From Kalmusia sp. IMI 367209 (lineage: Eukaryota; Ascomycota; Dothideomycetes; Pleosporales; Didymosphaeriaceae): a stretch of DNA of 64,000 nt. The notes under the pieces are model-generated. The model ran no database searches. It was not told the DNA's origin and worked only from the letters and a program-made list of their open reading frames with translations. Made by a program: the position numbers and the translations under genes. Each line of letters begins with the position of its first letter. The stretch's first letter is position 1. The DNA lies in contig JAPEUQ010000002.1 in the NCBI GenBank assembly GCA_027946365.1, positions 682,001 through 746,000 of the forward strand. Reading direction: 5' to 3'. Below are positions 21,635-32,770 of this stretch, in pieces.

Positions 21635-23251
21635 ATGTCACTCATGGCATATAGACATCTTGCAAGGCTTCGAGAAATAACTCATCTGCGAATTGCCCTC
21701 TCAGGGCGGAAATCAGCAATGAATCTCCCTACTAGAACATCAACTGTATGGTCATCCGACGATCCAGCACAAGTGATCAAGGATTTCATGAGGGACTATC
21801 GCTCCGAGCATTACAAAGCCTTAGCCGAACGTGCGGACAAGATGCTTAGGAAAGCTTTGGAAAAAGAAGAGCAATTACTGGCTTGGACGACGACCCATCG
21901 CGCCAAGACGAGAGAGAGACTGCAAGAGAAATTGATCAGAAGACACAACAAGATGAACTTCCAGGAAACAGTCCAAATTACCAAGGATCTTTGGGATTTA
22001 GCTGGGGTTCGTGTTATCCTCTACTTTCCGAGCAAGGAGGAACACGACAAGGTTCAGAAGGTCATACAATCTCTTTGGAGCGATGTCACCAAGCATGAAC
22101 ACCCCAAACCGGACCGGAAGCCACTTCTAACCGTTGAGCACGAACAGCCGACCCGAAGTCCAGGAATGGCAAGCTTAGGGAATTCAAGTATGCAACAGTC
22201 TACCGAAGGACCGAGGGCAAGCGAGGAATCGACGACCATTCCAAAGAAGTACCAGCCGCGACACATGGGCTATAGAGCCGTTCACTACATATGCAAAATG
22301 GATGGAAGACACGAGAAAGATCCGTATGAATTTGTCGAAGGCGATCAGGTCGAGATACAAGTAGTTTCAGCACTCACGCATGCGTGGGCAACAGCCGGAC
22401 ATGATCTTCTCTACAAAAGCTACGTATTCGGCGAGTCGACATCAGAAGAACAGAGAGTTTTTGATGCTTTGAATGGCCTTATACAATCCGGAGATTTGAT
22501 CCTTGAACAATTTCAGGCCATGGTCCATCGTAGGACGTATCGGCGATTCGTCAGCCATCACGAATTAGCGGGCTATCTTCGAACGGCCGACGTTCTGAGA
22601 AATTTGGAAGATAAGCCTAATTTTGAAAGTGAAGACATAGAGATTCCCCTCAAGGTTCTCCGACACGTTCTTCATCAAGTTGGAAGAGACTGTCCTTTCG
22701 AGGTGCGTGAGGCTTTGAAAAGGCTTGGCTTTCCTAGATACATGCGACCAGACAAGAGCATCGCTCAATTTCGGACCGGGTTAGAACGTGTTCCCGAGAT
22801 GGAACTCATTGTATGCCTGATAGCCGACAGCTTGCCCAAACACAAGCAACCTCGCGACTTCGACAGTTCGACGCCGTATGGTATATGCCACATCCTCATG
22901 TCCGCAATGAAGCTGCTCCAGACTGTCTTCCCGCTGCCCGAAGATGCCAATGCGTATCTTCAAAGCCTGGAAATGGAATCAGATGAAAAGAAGAGCATAA
23001 ATTTTGTGTTGAATGGGTGGGAAAGACAGACCATTCTACAAAATCAAGGGGTCGAGGAGGTGAACAGGAATTTCCTGAGGCATGCTTGGACCTGGTTTCA
23101 GAAGCAGAAGCAAAAGCCAGATTCCATCTGTGGTCTGGTATTTCAGGTCGCAGAAATGGGGGCCTTGAAAGAGACCAGATGGGAGCATCTGTTGGATAGA
23201 TTGACCATCGGCCCACTGTCACGATCAAGCATCTCCGAAATTGGGGCGTAA
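21635..23251 (+). CDS. RelA/SpoT-domain protein (putative (p)ppGpp-synthetase-like fold)
   Basis: One long exon. ATG 21635 gives 538 residues; an alternative ATG at 21719 (MNLPTRTSTVWSSDD) gives 510 and may be the true start. The RelA/SpoT synthetase fold is recognisable: a helical lead-in with KTRERLQEKLIRRHNKMNFQ, then DLAGVRVILYF, then GYRAVHYICKM, VEIQVVSALTHAWATAGHDLLYK. These match the nucleotide-binding strand, the Y/H substrate motif, the catalytic-Glu motif (E-I-Q) and the HAWA motif. No HD hydrolase domain is visible upstream. A low-complexity insert (about 22130-22240) sits inside the domain. The C-terminal half is helical with no family I recognise. In bacteria this fold makes alarmones or pyrophosphorylates nucleotides or tRNA; fungal members are not characterised as far as I know. 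Intact. Confidence 0.88.
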   Translation: MSLMAYRHLARLREITHLRIALSGRKSAMNLPTRTSTVWSSDDPAQVIKDFMRDYRSEHYKALAERADKMLRKALEKEEQLLAWTTTHRAKTRERLQEKLIRRHNKMNFQETVQITKDLWDLAGVRVILYFPSKEEHDKVQKVIQSLWSDVTKHEHPKPDRKPLLTVEHEQPTRSPGMASLGNSSMQQSTEGPRASEESTTIPKKYQPRHMGYRAVHYICKMDGRHEKDPYEFVEGDQVEIQVVSALTHAWATAGHDLLYKSYVFGESTSEEQRVFDALNGLIQSGDLILEQFQAMVHRRTYRRFVSHHELAGYLRTADVLRNLEDKPNFESEDIEIPLKVLRHVLHQVGRDCPFEVREALKRLGFPRYMRPDKSIAQFRTGLERVPEMELIVCLIADSLPKHKQPRDFDSSTPYGICHILMSAMKLLQTVFPLPEDANAYLQSLEMESDEKKSINFVLNGWERQTILQNQGVEEVNRNFLRHAWTWFQKQKQKPDSICGLVFQVAEMGALKETRWEHLLDRLTIGPLSRSSISEIGA

Positions 23252-24052
23252 AGTCACGTATTTCTGCGTTTCACCCGGGTCTTTCAGCCATTTACACGTA
23301 TTCGCGCACGCGATATGCGGGATAGAGTATCTAAATTACTGTTTCAAGCAGAACACTCACAGAGCTAACGGAACACACTTAATAGTAGCTGGGCAGGTGA
23401 TGGAAATAGGGACCATAGATTGGAAAGATATTTTTTTATTTGGAACACGTCATATTTTAGGTACAACTACTGGAAATCTGCTAAAGTCTACCAGTTAGAA
23501 TACCTTTTAGAGTGATCTGTGAATGCTGACCTTCCTTTCTACACTACAGAAACTTCCTTGATAGCCATGCCATCTCAGTTGCTCGACATATACGGTGCTG
23601 AATTTCCACGTTGGCAAATATTATGTCGGTAATGCCACAATCCAATCATGTCTTCTTCACGTCGCACCACAGGAGGCGTTCCCTCATAGGTAGGCAGGGT
23701 TTGTGACTGACCGGTAGGGGTTCAGGCCCTCAGCCTAGATTTGGCCACGATAAGTTTAGCGCATTGCTTGATTGGTCATCTGATTTTATCCGTACCTCAC
23801 CACCAACTATATAACAACATAATGTACAAGAGCTTTCGTAGGTCCATATGCAACCGAGGTCGGGAGCTGCCATTTCGTCCATAATAACACGGTCCCATCC
23901 TCACATGCGTTTCCGAAACCAGAACCTCTTGTCATCGCCGCCGTGTGCTTTGGTATCTTTTCGGTTAATGCCGATGCTCTGAAACGCCTAGAAGCATCAC
24001 ACTTCTATACACACCTCATGCTTCGCTGTGCAAACACTGCAAAAACTCAACC
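23252..24052. other. No recognised gene
   Basis: Only short frames on either strand, without start context or domains; convergent 3' flanks. Confidence 0.4.
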
Positions 24053-26020
24053 TCACCCATGCACGGTGCCTGAGTTCCAAGCGCAAAGTGCTGCGCTCAG
24101 GACGAGGAAGGCGAGTTCTATTCTCTCTGTGATTTTGATGCTGAGGCCTCGTAGATGACGGTTGTCCCCTCTCTGGGCTCCACGCCGCTGGTCTCCAGCA
24201 AGATATCGACTCCCTGAATTGTCCGGCGTCTGGCTCGCATTTCGAGTCGCATTTTGCGCCCCAGACTTAAACGAACTCGAAGTTCGTTGCACGTTACTCT
24301 CGTACGAAACTCTATAAGGACATGTAGGGCCATGGTATAGGCAGTACTCGACCGCTGCGCTTCGTAAGACGACGCAAGGTGATGATCTCGTCCGCAACGC
24401 ACTGGGTGAATCGGTATCACATGGCAGCAGAGCACCCTCGAGTGTACCGACGTCGTTGGATAACGTCTCTTCGATCTCAAGTTGGGCCGTGGCCAGAGGG
24501 TACTGCTCCACATCCGGAGCGACAGTATAGGGTGCCACCATCTGGTTCGAAGTAACTTGATCGGTTTCCAGTCGGCCTGTCATTGCCAAAGAATGCTGGG
24601 TTTCCACCTTCTGAGCCTTTTGCTGTCGGTGCTTCGTCATGGCCAAAGAGTGTTGCTCTTTCGCACCCTGACCACTATGACTCCAAGGCTCAAACCACGC
24701 GCTCACTGCAGTTTATCAGCGATTTCGCTCAAGTCCCTCGCCTATGATTCGATTTGCTTACGCCACGTAGATCCTTCCTCCGACTGAAAGAAAGTGTCGG
24801 CCCGATTGACATCCTCGATACCAAGATTTTTGGAGAACTTGAAAGTTTCTTTGACCTCGAGGAACAACCTTGCTACCACAGCTCCTCTTTCGGCACCGCT
24901 GAACCAGCCACGATCGCCATTTACTATATCAACGTGATAGCCGACATTGACGATAAGCCGGCCTTCTGAATGAGTAGCCCGATGCTCTCCTAGGGAGATT
25001 TCGATTTCTTCCTTGAATTCAAGGGTTACGTCTTCTATGCAATTGTCAGACACAGTCATGCAGGTGCGATGCGGCACACGGGAGAGGCATGGTTGCAATG
25101 CATCCGGCTTCCCCACTGATCAACGCAGATAGCCTTCGATGGTATATTCTCGTCGGTGTGTATCGAATACTTGTTCGCCAATCTCTGCAGAGCGGGAGAA
25201 GCCGAAAGATGCTGAGAAATGAGAAGGAAGTTGTGGTGTTCATGCAATAAAGTCCTTGCGAGAGCGGCAACGCGCCAATACACGTCTCTTGCTCTCCATC
25301 GCTAGCGGTCGAAGCGGTGGACCACAGCGGGCCTTAGGTCGGTCGCCTCGAGCTACTAGCGATGGAGGAGATGACGGTAGGTGCACGGACTCGAACAAGA
25401 GGGGCGATGTGACATACGGAGGTGAGCGGTCAAGGAAACTTACTGCTATTCGCAAGGATGGAGAGCTCGAATGGGATCGTATCAGCTATGTCCAAGGTCA
25501 TCGCGGTGAATTCCGTGAAAGAGTTCGGCGTTCTATGCTTGGTCTTCGAGGCGTGCGGCTCTACGGAGAGGCGTGGGCAAGACCGCGTGGAGCGCGGGGA
25601 TCTCGTCGACCTTCAACAGTCCCGCTGCTACTTGTAAACTGATCCCAGTATGATGTTGTAGTTCGAACGTCGCCGAAACTCTTCGCGTCCCCCAGTATTT
25701 TCAAGTCACCGGCTTTGTGTATACTGATGATGCTTCTAGATGATGTGGGCAGCGAGACGGGGCGAGCAACAATATTGAAGAGCGCCGGTACAGCTAGCCA
25801 AGTAATTGAAGAATGATGAGTTCGTTGCGAACGTGGTCGAGTCCTGGAAATCAACAGTGGAGTGCGCTAGTGGCGGCGCTCGCTCCGGTGGGGATAAGCA
25901 GGGCGGCCGGTGGGCGTGATTGAAAAGATGCAACAAGTATTCGGAAGGCGGTCGGTGCAAGTTTTCAAAGAGTGACAAGAAGGTAAGAGCAGCTAGCGGA
26001 ACGGTTGTGAAAGTGTTCAT
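24053..26020 (-). pseudogene. Decayed multi-exon gene of unrecognised family
   Basis: ATG 26020 (GCCATGAAC, hydrophobic MNTFTTVPLAALTFLSLF) starts a frame that shifts by one base near 25790 into VPALFNIVARPVSLPTSSRSII...DVRTTTSYWDQF. Lower down, a GTAAGT donor near 25435 and the block RDVYWRVAALARTLLHEHHNFLL (about 25275-25215) follow. A further frame change near 25070 leads to IEDVTLEFKEEIEISLGEHRATH. The last junction is clean: exon down to 24762, a 56-nt GTAAGC...CTGCAG intron (24706-24761), then exon 24705-24053 (STWLSAWFEPWSHSGQ...). That exon repeats QHSLAMT twice. Because blocks are in three frames I read it as a pseudogene; some shifts could be unrecognised introns. I cannot assign a function. 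Confidence 0.45.
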
Positions 26021-28556
26021 GGCGACGCTGGCGAGTGCGTTCCTTTCATTTATGCGAATGCAGTGCCGGACGCTCGGACTAGCGAACGGTCATCACGCAT
26101 TGGCTGTCTGTACGGACTGGACACAGCGGGCACAGTGGGCACGTGACATACCGGGTTCGTAGAAAACCTCGTATAGATACAGAGCATAGAGACATACTAA
26201 GCTTAATCATGTAGGCATCCTATGGATATCTCAATTTGGAAACGCGTTTGCTGAAAAGAGGATAGGATAAAATACGGTATAGAAAAAAAACAGTATGAGA
26301 CATGCAGGAACACATCGGGACAGCATCCGGCTTGTTTCTGTGTTTCCCCCCGCGGCCCAAAGCGACCGCAAGCCTGACGACGGGCCTCTTCCCTGCAGCC
26401 CTTGTCCCCTTGTCACCTTATGCCCTTATGCCCTTATCCGCTAAAACGCCCCCTAGCACCCCCGATCGTATTCCTAATCTATGGGTCTAACTACTGCCTC
26501 CCGCTATATGACTGCTCAGGTGTATTTCTGGGACGCTGGGACGCTTAGGACGGGCGCCTCAGCCTCCACGCGGCGTCTGAGTCTGGCTCTAGCTGCGAGG
26601 GTGGACGCTGCACATACACACGCGCACTACACTATATACACACTGCGTTGCGCACTGCACGGCGAGTTGATGCCTGAAAGTGACCTGGCACTACGCGCAG
26701 GCGCTGCGAACAGGAGGGCAGCCTCGTCACTCGCCGTGCGTATCCGCACGATATGTTATTGTTATTACCACGGTCACTTTGAGTATTAAGCTGTGGAATC
26801 CTCGAGCGTCAAGACTGCTTTTCGAATCCTCTGCAGATCGTGGAGGGCGATCTGTGACCATGGCGGCAGGGCCTTTTGCTAGCGCAAGGCCCACCACATC
26901 ATGGTCGGATAGTAAAGTCTCATGGAAACACCAGATGATCTCCATCCGCGGCATCCGTGATGATGATGATGCAAATTCGAGCAATACAGGATTTGGCCCC
27001 TTGCGGCTCGCGTTGTCGCGCAGCATGATGCACCCGCAGAAGGAACAGCGCCAGCAGCGCAACCGATCGCATATATACGATCAAACGAGCGACGCGCTAA
27101 GCACAAAGGGGAAACCCCACACCAACTATTTCTGACGCAACGCGACAATACATAGCACGATCTTCTCCTGAGAAATCATTCCGGCTCAATGTAGAGCGCG
27201 ACCTTCTAGTCTCATTTGCCAAGAGACAATGCTCTTGCATTGTTATGTTGTGGTGGTTTAGAGAGAGTGACTTTGTGGACTTGGTAGGGAATGGTGCGGA
27301 TTGTTTGCGGGCTTCTGGTGTGAGCTATGACGGCGCCTCAGCTTCCACGCGGGCGTCGAGTCCTGGTGCGAGGGTGACATGGCGCCCGCTAGCACGAAGC
27401 GCAGGGGGCAAGGGCACAGAGTGATGGCGAGGAATACCCGCGGCTCGCACGAAAAGTCTTGATCAGTACCATTTTAGGCCTATATGTGCCCGTCTTAGGA
27501 GCGCCATGCTGTACCGATGCCTTCTTGCGGTACCGTTTTGTAGTGCCACCATCAGATTCATCGCGCAACTGGCGAGTCAGCCTGGGCGAGCTGGCCGGCT
27601 ACGCAGGCGCACTGGCTGGAGTCGCGCACGCTCTGACTGTCCGTTGCTCGGCGAAATTATGGGCACCGCGTCTTGATTCCAGGTCAGAAGAGCGACAACG
27701 GTGGGATAAGCTTGTAAGCGGGCATAGTCTCGCACACTGAAGCACCGCCCTGCTCTTCTAGGCGTTGGCTGATCGCTGCCAGCCGCTGGCGGCCGAGCGC
27801 GCGCCAGCTTTTGGACGGGAAAGGAAATTACCATCCACGATCCGCAAGGCTTGTCTCAGTGCGGAGATCGACATCACGCGCAATATACCATGGCTAATAT
27901 ATCATGGTTTCTTCCGGTTCCTGGGTCTCTCGTTCCGGGTGATACTCGCACGGTGCTCGTTTGGCATGCAGCAGCTGTCGACACGCTCAGTCCAACATCG
28001 GACTCTCTTGGTGCGGGCGTGTGGCTGCTGTGGCGCCATACCACGCATGCTGACAGCCCGGAGATTTGCAGTCTCTGAGGATTCCCTGCGTCACCGACTT
28101 TATCTACCTTCGAGCAGTCTCCATGTGGGATGGTTTCGCCTGCTCGGTCCTCCCACCTTCACGCGAAGGCGGTGAATGACACCAACAGAGCGTCCGATGC
28201 TGAACGGTGCAATGCTCGACGCGTCGTCCCATTGAGACTACTCATACCCAGGTATCCGGCGAAGATCTTCTGAGAGAGGGCACTGACTGTGCCTAATCGT
28301 CATAAACTGGTGTTTGACCCCATAATATCCTAGGCTTCTTCCCGCAAAGTCGGCAGTCCAATTTCTCCGGCATGCTCAGCGTTGATCGGACAGTATCGCT
28401 GTCCGACGCTAGCGGGCCGCACCGTACTGTGGCGCAGCCGAAGGGTCCTGAAGGCCTCGGACAAGTCAGCCTTCAGCCACAGCACAACGCAGCTCAGGAC
28501 ATCGCACTCGCTGCTGCGTACTCGCTGCTGCAACGCATCGCCCGAGTCGTAAGGCT
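26021..28556. other. GC-rich stretch without a convincing gene; contains a dispersed 50-bp repeat
   Basis: Overlapping open frames arise mainly from high GC, and none has a recognisable domain. It contains short CCCTTATG repeats near 26420 and two related approx. 55-bp segments (26553-26610 and 27331-27385, sharing GGCGCCTCAGC(C/T)TCCACGCGG). Confidence 0.4.
26553..27385. repeat. Two direct copies of a GC-rich approx. 55-bp segment, 780 bp apart
   Basis: 26553-26610 and 27331-27385 share GGCGCCTCAGC(C/T)TCCACGCGG, then CGTC.GAGTC.TGG and GCGAGGGTG, in the same orientation. They may be the ends of a small decayed element; no coding capacity was recognised between them. Confidence 0.45.
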
Positions 28557-29802
28557 ATGTCGGAGCAACGAGGTGCGGCCTTGTGGGATAGCCTAGTGGA
28601 CGATCCACCCCCACGATTTTCGACTACATGGACCCTGCCTTTGCGGAACCAGCCGCCGGACCTTGCCGTGTCTGGAATGGCCCAACACACCCATGAAGCC
28701 GAAGCACCGATCAGCACAGGGAGTGCAGACGCGAATGAACCTTGGTGTTCCTTCTGGACAACATCACACTATGCCGCGGACGCTCACCTCGATGTATTCA
28801 ACATGCCCGGACTGTGGGTACAGGATATTACGCCGTACCAGCCGAACAGCCTTCCGATGATGTTCTCAGGCGACCAATTTCCTCTCTTTGCAAGAGGCTT
28901 CTAGCGCACCATCTGCGCTTTTCGATCCGGCTTCTGTGCTTACCTCGTGGTGTGATTGGGACCCATCTTGGCCGCATTATTCCCCCTTGGCCGAACTGGC
29001 GAACTCGTCACCGAATTCGCCCTACTCTATCAGTGAGGAGCTGTCATCGACACCGCCAGGTTCTAGGACACCCGAACTGCGAACAGCGGCCTGCAATGAT
29101 TCGAAAACAGCCACCACTAGCCTCCCCACCTTGGAACGATGGAGCTGTCCAGATCCACATTGCAGCAAGGATTTCACGCTACGAAAAGATCTCATACGGC
29201 ATACGCGAACTGTCCACAATCGCGAGAGATGGGAATGCAGTTTTCCGGAGTGTAGTCGGACAACTAGATGGTTTCCTCGAAAGGATAAACTGATAGCGCA
29301 TTTGAGGACGCATGAGAGAGCTGATCGTAAGCCGATAAAGGATCGATCCGAGAGCAGTGCCACCGTGGACGGCCAGGCAAGAAGTGGGCTGGACATGACA
29401 GGTGGAGAACCAGGCGGCGTGCCAGAAACGGCCGGTAACAAAGACAGCGCTGGAGGAGGCGACTACCTCAGCTCTAATGAGTCAAAATCGCGCATTTGCT
29501 CAACGTCTGGATGCGGCAGGACGTTTGTCAATCGACACGATCTCGCGCGACATGAAAAAACCATGCACGCAAGGCAAAACTCAAATAACGGGTTTAGATG
29601 CGCTTTCAAGGCCTGTTCGAAGCGCGACAAGATCTGCAACCGTCTCGATAACTTCAAGAACCATGTGAGAGAACAGCATAAACTAGACAACGTGCAGGCT
29701 GTTGTCGAGCTGACCTCCAGGAATGGTGGAGAAAGCCACTCCATCGCTCCATTCGACGTCGCCACCCCGGAACTCTTTGCAAGGAAATTGCGAGCAAGAT
29801 AG
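28557..29802 (+). CDS. C2H2 zinc-finger protein, probable transcription factor
   Basis: Best model: exon 28557-28817, 52-nt intron 28818-28869 (GTACAG...TTCTCAG, phase 0), exon 28870-29802; 397 residues. Without this intron the first frame stops at 28904 and the second is out of phase, so the alternative is a frameshift near 28885. A proline/serine-rich N-terminal half precedes the fingers: CPDPHC...HTRTVH, CSFPEC...HLRTH, then after an acidic/Gly linker CSTSGCGRTFVNRHDLARHEKTMH and CAFKACSKRDKICNRLDNFKNHVREQH. Four C2H2/C2HH units in two pairs are typical of fungal regulatory proteins acting in the nucleus. There is no biosynthetic gene directly adjacent. Confidence 0.75.
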
Positions 29803-29970
29803 AGCTCCTGCCTGAGCTGAGCGGGTTCGTGGGAGTAGCTGGGGAGCCTGTGACACCCGACTACCTGGCTGCCGGCCTGCAAGAATGGAGGCGGACCCCA
29901 TGGACCTGGGCAATTGTGCTGACGGCGACTTTATCAGTACGTCATATTTTTTTTTCATGGGGAAGATATT

Positions 29971-30243
29971 ATGGCTATGAGTGAAAACATGGTGATAATC
30001 GAGGCAATCGCGGACTACTACATCGCTTGCAGTGATTCAGCGTTAGATGCACAGGCTGCAAAGTATATCGAGCAACTCGTGAGATTGGTAGAGGTGGAGG
30101 CCAAGAACGTCAACCTCTTGTACCCATTCCATTGGCTCAACACCAACGGTGCGGCGGAGTTGGTCTTTGCGTTGTATGGGAAGTGTAAACCTACTGGTAA
30201 GGACTCACAGGGTAAACCTCTCAGACAACAGTGGTGGAGTTGA
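29971..30243 (+). CDS. Short open reading frame, 90 residues (uncertain)
   Basis: Begins ATGGCTATGAGTGAAAAC and ends TGA at 30243. Helical appearance, no recognised domain. Its 3' end overlaps the LTR-like repeat starting at 30196, so at least the last 15 codons come from repeat sequence; it may be a chance frame. Confidence 0.2.
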   Translation: MAMSENMVIIEAIADYYIACSDSALDAQAAKYIEQLVRLVEVEAKNVNLLYPFHWLNTNGAAELVFALYGKCKPTGKDSQGKPLRQQWWS

Positions 30244-30400
30244 AAATGTATATTGAAATTACACAAAGATGGAGAGTTCCGGGGGGTCGAGCTAGGACTA
30301 CTCTCTAATCCTAATTGGTCTAGTGCCATGCTTGACTCTTCTGGGAAGAAGAAGGTGAAATTAAATATCATGTGACTACGTCAACTCCTACGTAGAGAAT
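30196..30400 (+). repeat. LTR-like repeat, copy A
   Basis: Matches 33445-33690 in the same orientation: CAGTGGTGGAGTTGAAAATGTAT, AAGATGGAGA, GAGCTAGGAC, CTCTCTAATCCTAA, GGGAAGAAG..GGTGAAA, ATATCATGTGACT. The sharp end near ATCATGTGAC resembles fungal retrotransposon LTRs, but no target duplication, primer site or polyprotein is recognised. Confidence 0.55.
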
Positions 30401-31040
30401 GAAATTATTACGAGAAGGGGAAATAATTGCCGCGGATGAAGAAAATTGCTCAGAAATACGATCCTAAAGGCGTGCTCCAAAAGCTGGAGTTTGATACCAA
30501 GCTAAGGGGCACTAATCTTGGGGTATGATTGCTATGATTCCACTTAAATTTTCTACGCGATCGAGATGCTTGATAGCATTTCTGTTTATATTTATGTAAA
30601 TCTCTAGTCCGTTCCAGCGCTACAGCTGATCATAGCATGGAAGCATCCCCACGGGCACATTACAATAGGACGGAAAAAAATTGTCGCTCTGTTTTCCCTT
30701 GAGTAGTTTCACGAGCAACATTGCCAATACCTTTCATTGCACATCTATGACAACAACTGAGCCACATGATCGAATTTTTGTTCGTGCCTACAAAGTAAAC
30801 GCACGATATCAGAGCTAACACTAGAGGTAGAACTCAAGGCCAACATCATGAGATACCGAATTAGATACTGTGCTGTGGTAGATGGAACTTGTATTGTTAC
30901 TGTGGGCGACATCTTTGCCGATCCATGTGTTACACGCTAGGCTCTTTCTTTTATAGACAGAGAGAGACTTCTTTTGGTTATCATCCTTTCTTAGATAGAT
31001 TTGAATTCACCCATTGTGTTATTGTACGTTTATTTACTAC
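30401..31040. other. AT-rich, no gene seen
   Basis: Short frames only, in the interval between LTR-like copy A and the P450 relic. Confidence 0.4.
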
Positions 31041-31756
31041 TTACGAACGTTTTCCAAGGTAAAACAGTAACGATTTATGATTTTCCTTGGAAAAAGAAGC
31101 CGGGATCATGTATTTTGCTAACGGACGCAGAAACTCGGGACAAAATGCGGGCAGGATGACCACATTGGCGGACGTATCGTGAAACTCAAAAATGACCTTC
31201 TTCCAGGCGCTGTTTGGACAGAGCTCGTTTCTAGAAAAGTCAAAAAGCGTAGCTCGCAAATTCAGGGCGAAAATAAGATTTCGTGCATTGGAGGCCTTGT
31301 ATTAGTCCTTCGTACATGGCGCTAGGTAGTCTGCAAGCTCGTTACCAGCGTACTCGCCTGTGACTGGCAGTATCAAGGGGAGACTTTTGTTTATTTGCAC
31401 TCGTACAATGCCATTCGCTAGAAGATCTTTGAGTATGATGTCGACACCGTTACATCGCCCCATAGCGGTCTCGACCAACGCGACATTAGCATTCGTAGCT
31501 CGGGTAGAAAGCGATACGACAATTCGAGCTTATCGGAATACAGGGTCTGAATCAGGTACTTCCCATGCTTATTCTGGAGGTAAGCCTTTTGAACGGCTGC
31601 GTAGCCCCTGGCGAGAAACCAGATACGTGCAGGCCATATTTTCGAATTGAAGATGCTGGGGTCGATTCTCTGGCGTACTGCATGCACGGTTGATCGCCAC
31701 CGCAATTGACAAAGCACGGCAAGGCTGCCGGGCAATGTTGCGAATAGGACGTTCAT
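31041..31756 (-). pseudogene. N-terminal half of a cytochrome P450 (truncated relic)
   Basis: Reading from 31756 downward: a hydrophobic start (MNVLFATLPGSLAVLCQL) and ARIWFLARGYAAVQKAYLQNKHGKYLIQTL, then LELSYRFLPELRML, the pattern of the helix A/beta-1 region in fungal P450s. After a gap with frame loss comes SRNELCPNSAWKKVIFEFHDTSANVV...PEFLRPLAKYMIPA (31250-31085), which resembles the helix E-F region (R-x-F-V-G-x-x-L-C-R-N; F-L-R-P). Nothing downstream looks like the I-helix, ExxR or Cys-ligand motifs, so the catalytic half is gone. Assignment is by pattern and order only. Confidence 0.5.
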
Positions 31757-32097
31757 TGCGTAAAGGACGAGCAGTAGAGAACGAGAGAGTGATCGGAGAG
31801 ATAGGATATGGTATCTAAAGTCCCACAGTCGGGATATGAATGCGGAGTGGCTTGCGGCACAGCTAATAGTTGCTGCGGTGTAGGGACTATTCCCAAATAG
31901 GAAACATCCACCTTTGATGAAGGCAGATGTTGGATGGCCACACCGTACACTAATGGGGTATCTGCCTTACCATTGCCTACGATTGGCTAGGTTTTGTACA
32001 ACATTGGCTACTATCATGGGAACGGTGCTGCCACGCTTCTGTTCAGCTTCTTTCCTGTCACTTTTACTCCCACGCCTGTTGCTTCTCATTCTTCGCC

Positions 32098-32770
32098 ATG
32101 GTACACGTAAATGCCAAGCATACGTCCTACATTGTAGACTCGGTTTTAACTGTCCTAGCAAATTTATCTGTTGGTCTGTGCTTGTGTAAAACGGGCCTCA
32201 AGCCAGGGAAATCACGCATCATCGTCCAGTCTGATGACATCGCCATCCTTCTGTCTTTGCTTGAATCCTATGGCTGGATGGTGAACCTTACAATTGGCAA
32301 CGTTGTAGGAAACTTGGGAGGCCACGCCAAATTCGGCCCTGATAGTCTCCCTGCCCCAGGCCACCAGAAAGATGTTTTCCTACAGGTGAGGTGTTCAGCA
32401 GACGAATTCTGGGGGTCTTCAGCCTTGCTGAAAATTACGTCTCCAAAGGCGGTGCCTGCAAAAGTCTGCCAACCATTTTGCGCAGATACCTATCTAATGC
32501 TTTGGCGTAAAAGCGGACATTACATTAGGCTACGTCGCGTTCCTGTTTTCCTTGTGACGTTCCTTGCCTGTGAGGCTCTCGATGCAGCTCTTTCACAAAA
32601 CTGCTGGATTAATAAGATTAAGTCGTGTCTTTCGGATCGGCTGCACAAATGGCCAGAGTGTGCGAACAACCCACGATAATTCGACAATAGGCCAGAATTT
32701 GATGCTTTACTCAATCCTTTTCTCCCTCACATTCATTGGCACCGTTGTACTGGCGAGCTTTGGATAGGTT
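32098..32770 (+). pseudogene. SAT4/rhodopsin-domain membrane protein relic
   Basis: ATG 32098 in CGCCATGG context; the N-terminal helix YIVDSVLTVLANLSVGLCL is followed by SDDIAILLSLLESYGWMVNLTIGNVVGNLGG and a possible GTGAGG donor after VFLQ (about 32384). The later block VFLVTFLACEALDAALSQNCWINK (32545-32620) matches the relic at the window start. Helix 3-7 landmarks are missing or out of frame, so this is dead. Together with the loci at 0.2, 10.2 and 47.6 kb it makes four SAT4-type loci in this window. Confidence 0.55.

Noticed and set aside
26410..26445. CCCTTATG repeats as telomere-like sequence
   Set aside because: Only about three imperfect units and not TTAGGG; an interstitial telomere is not supported.
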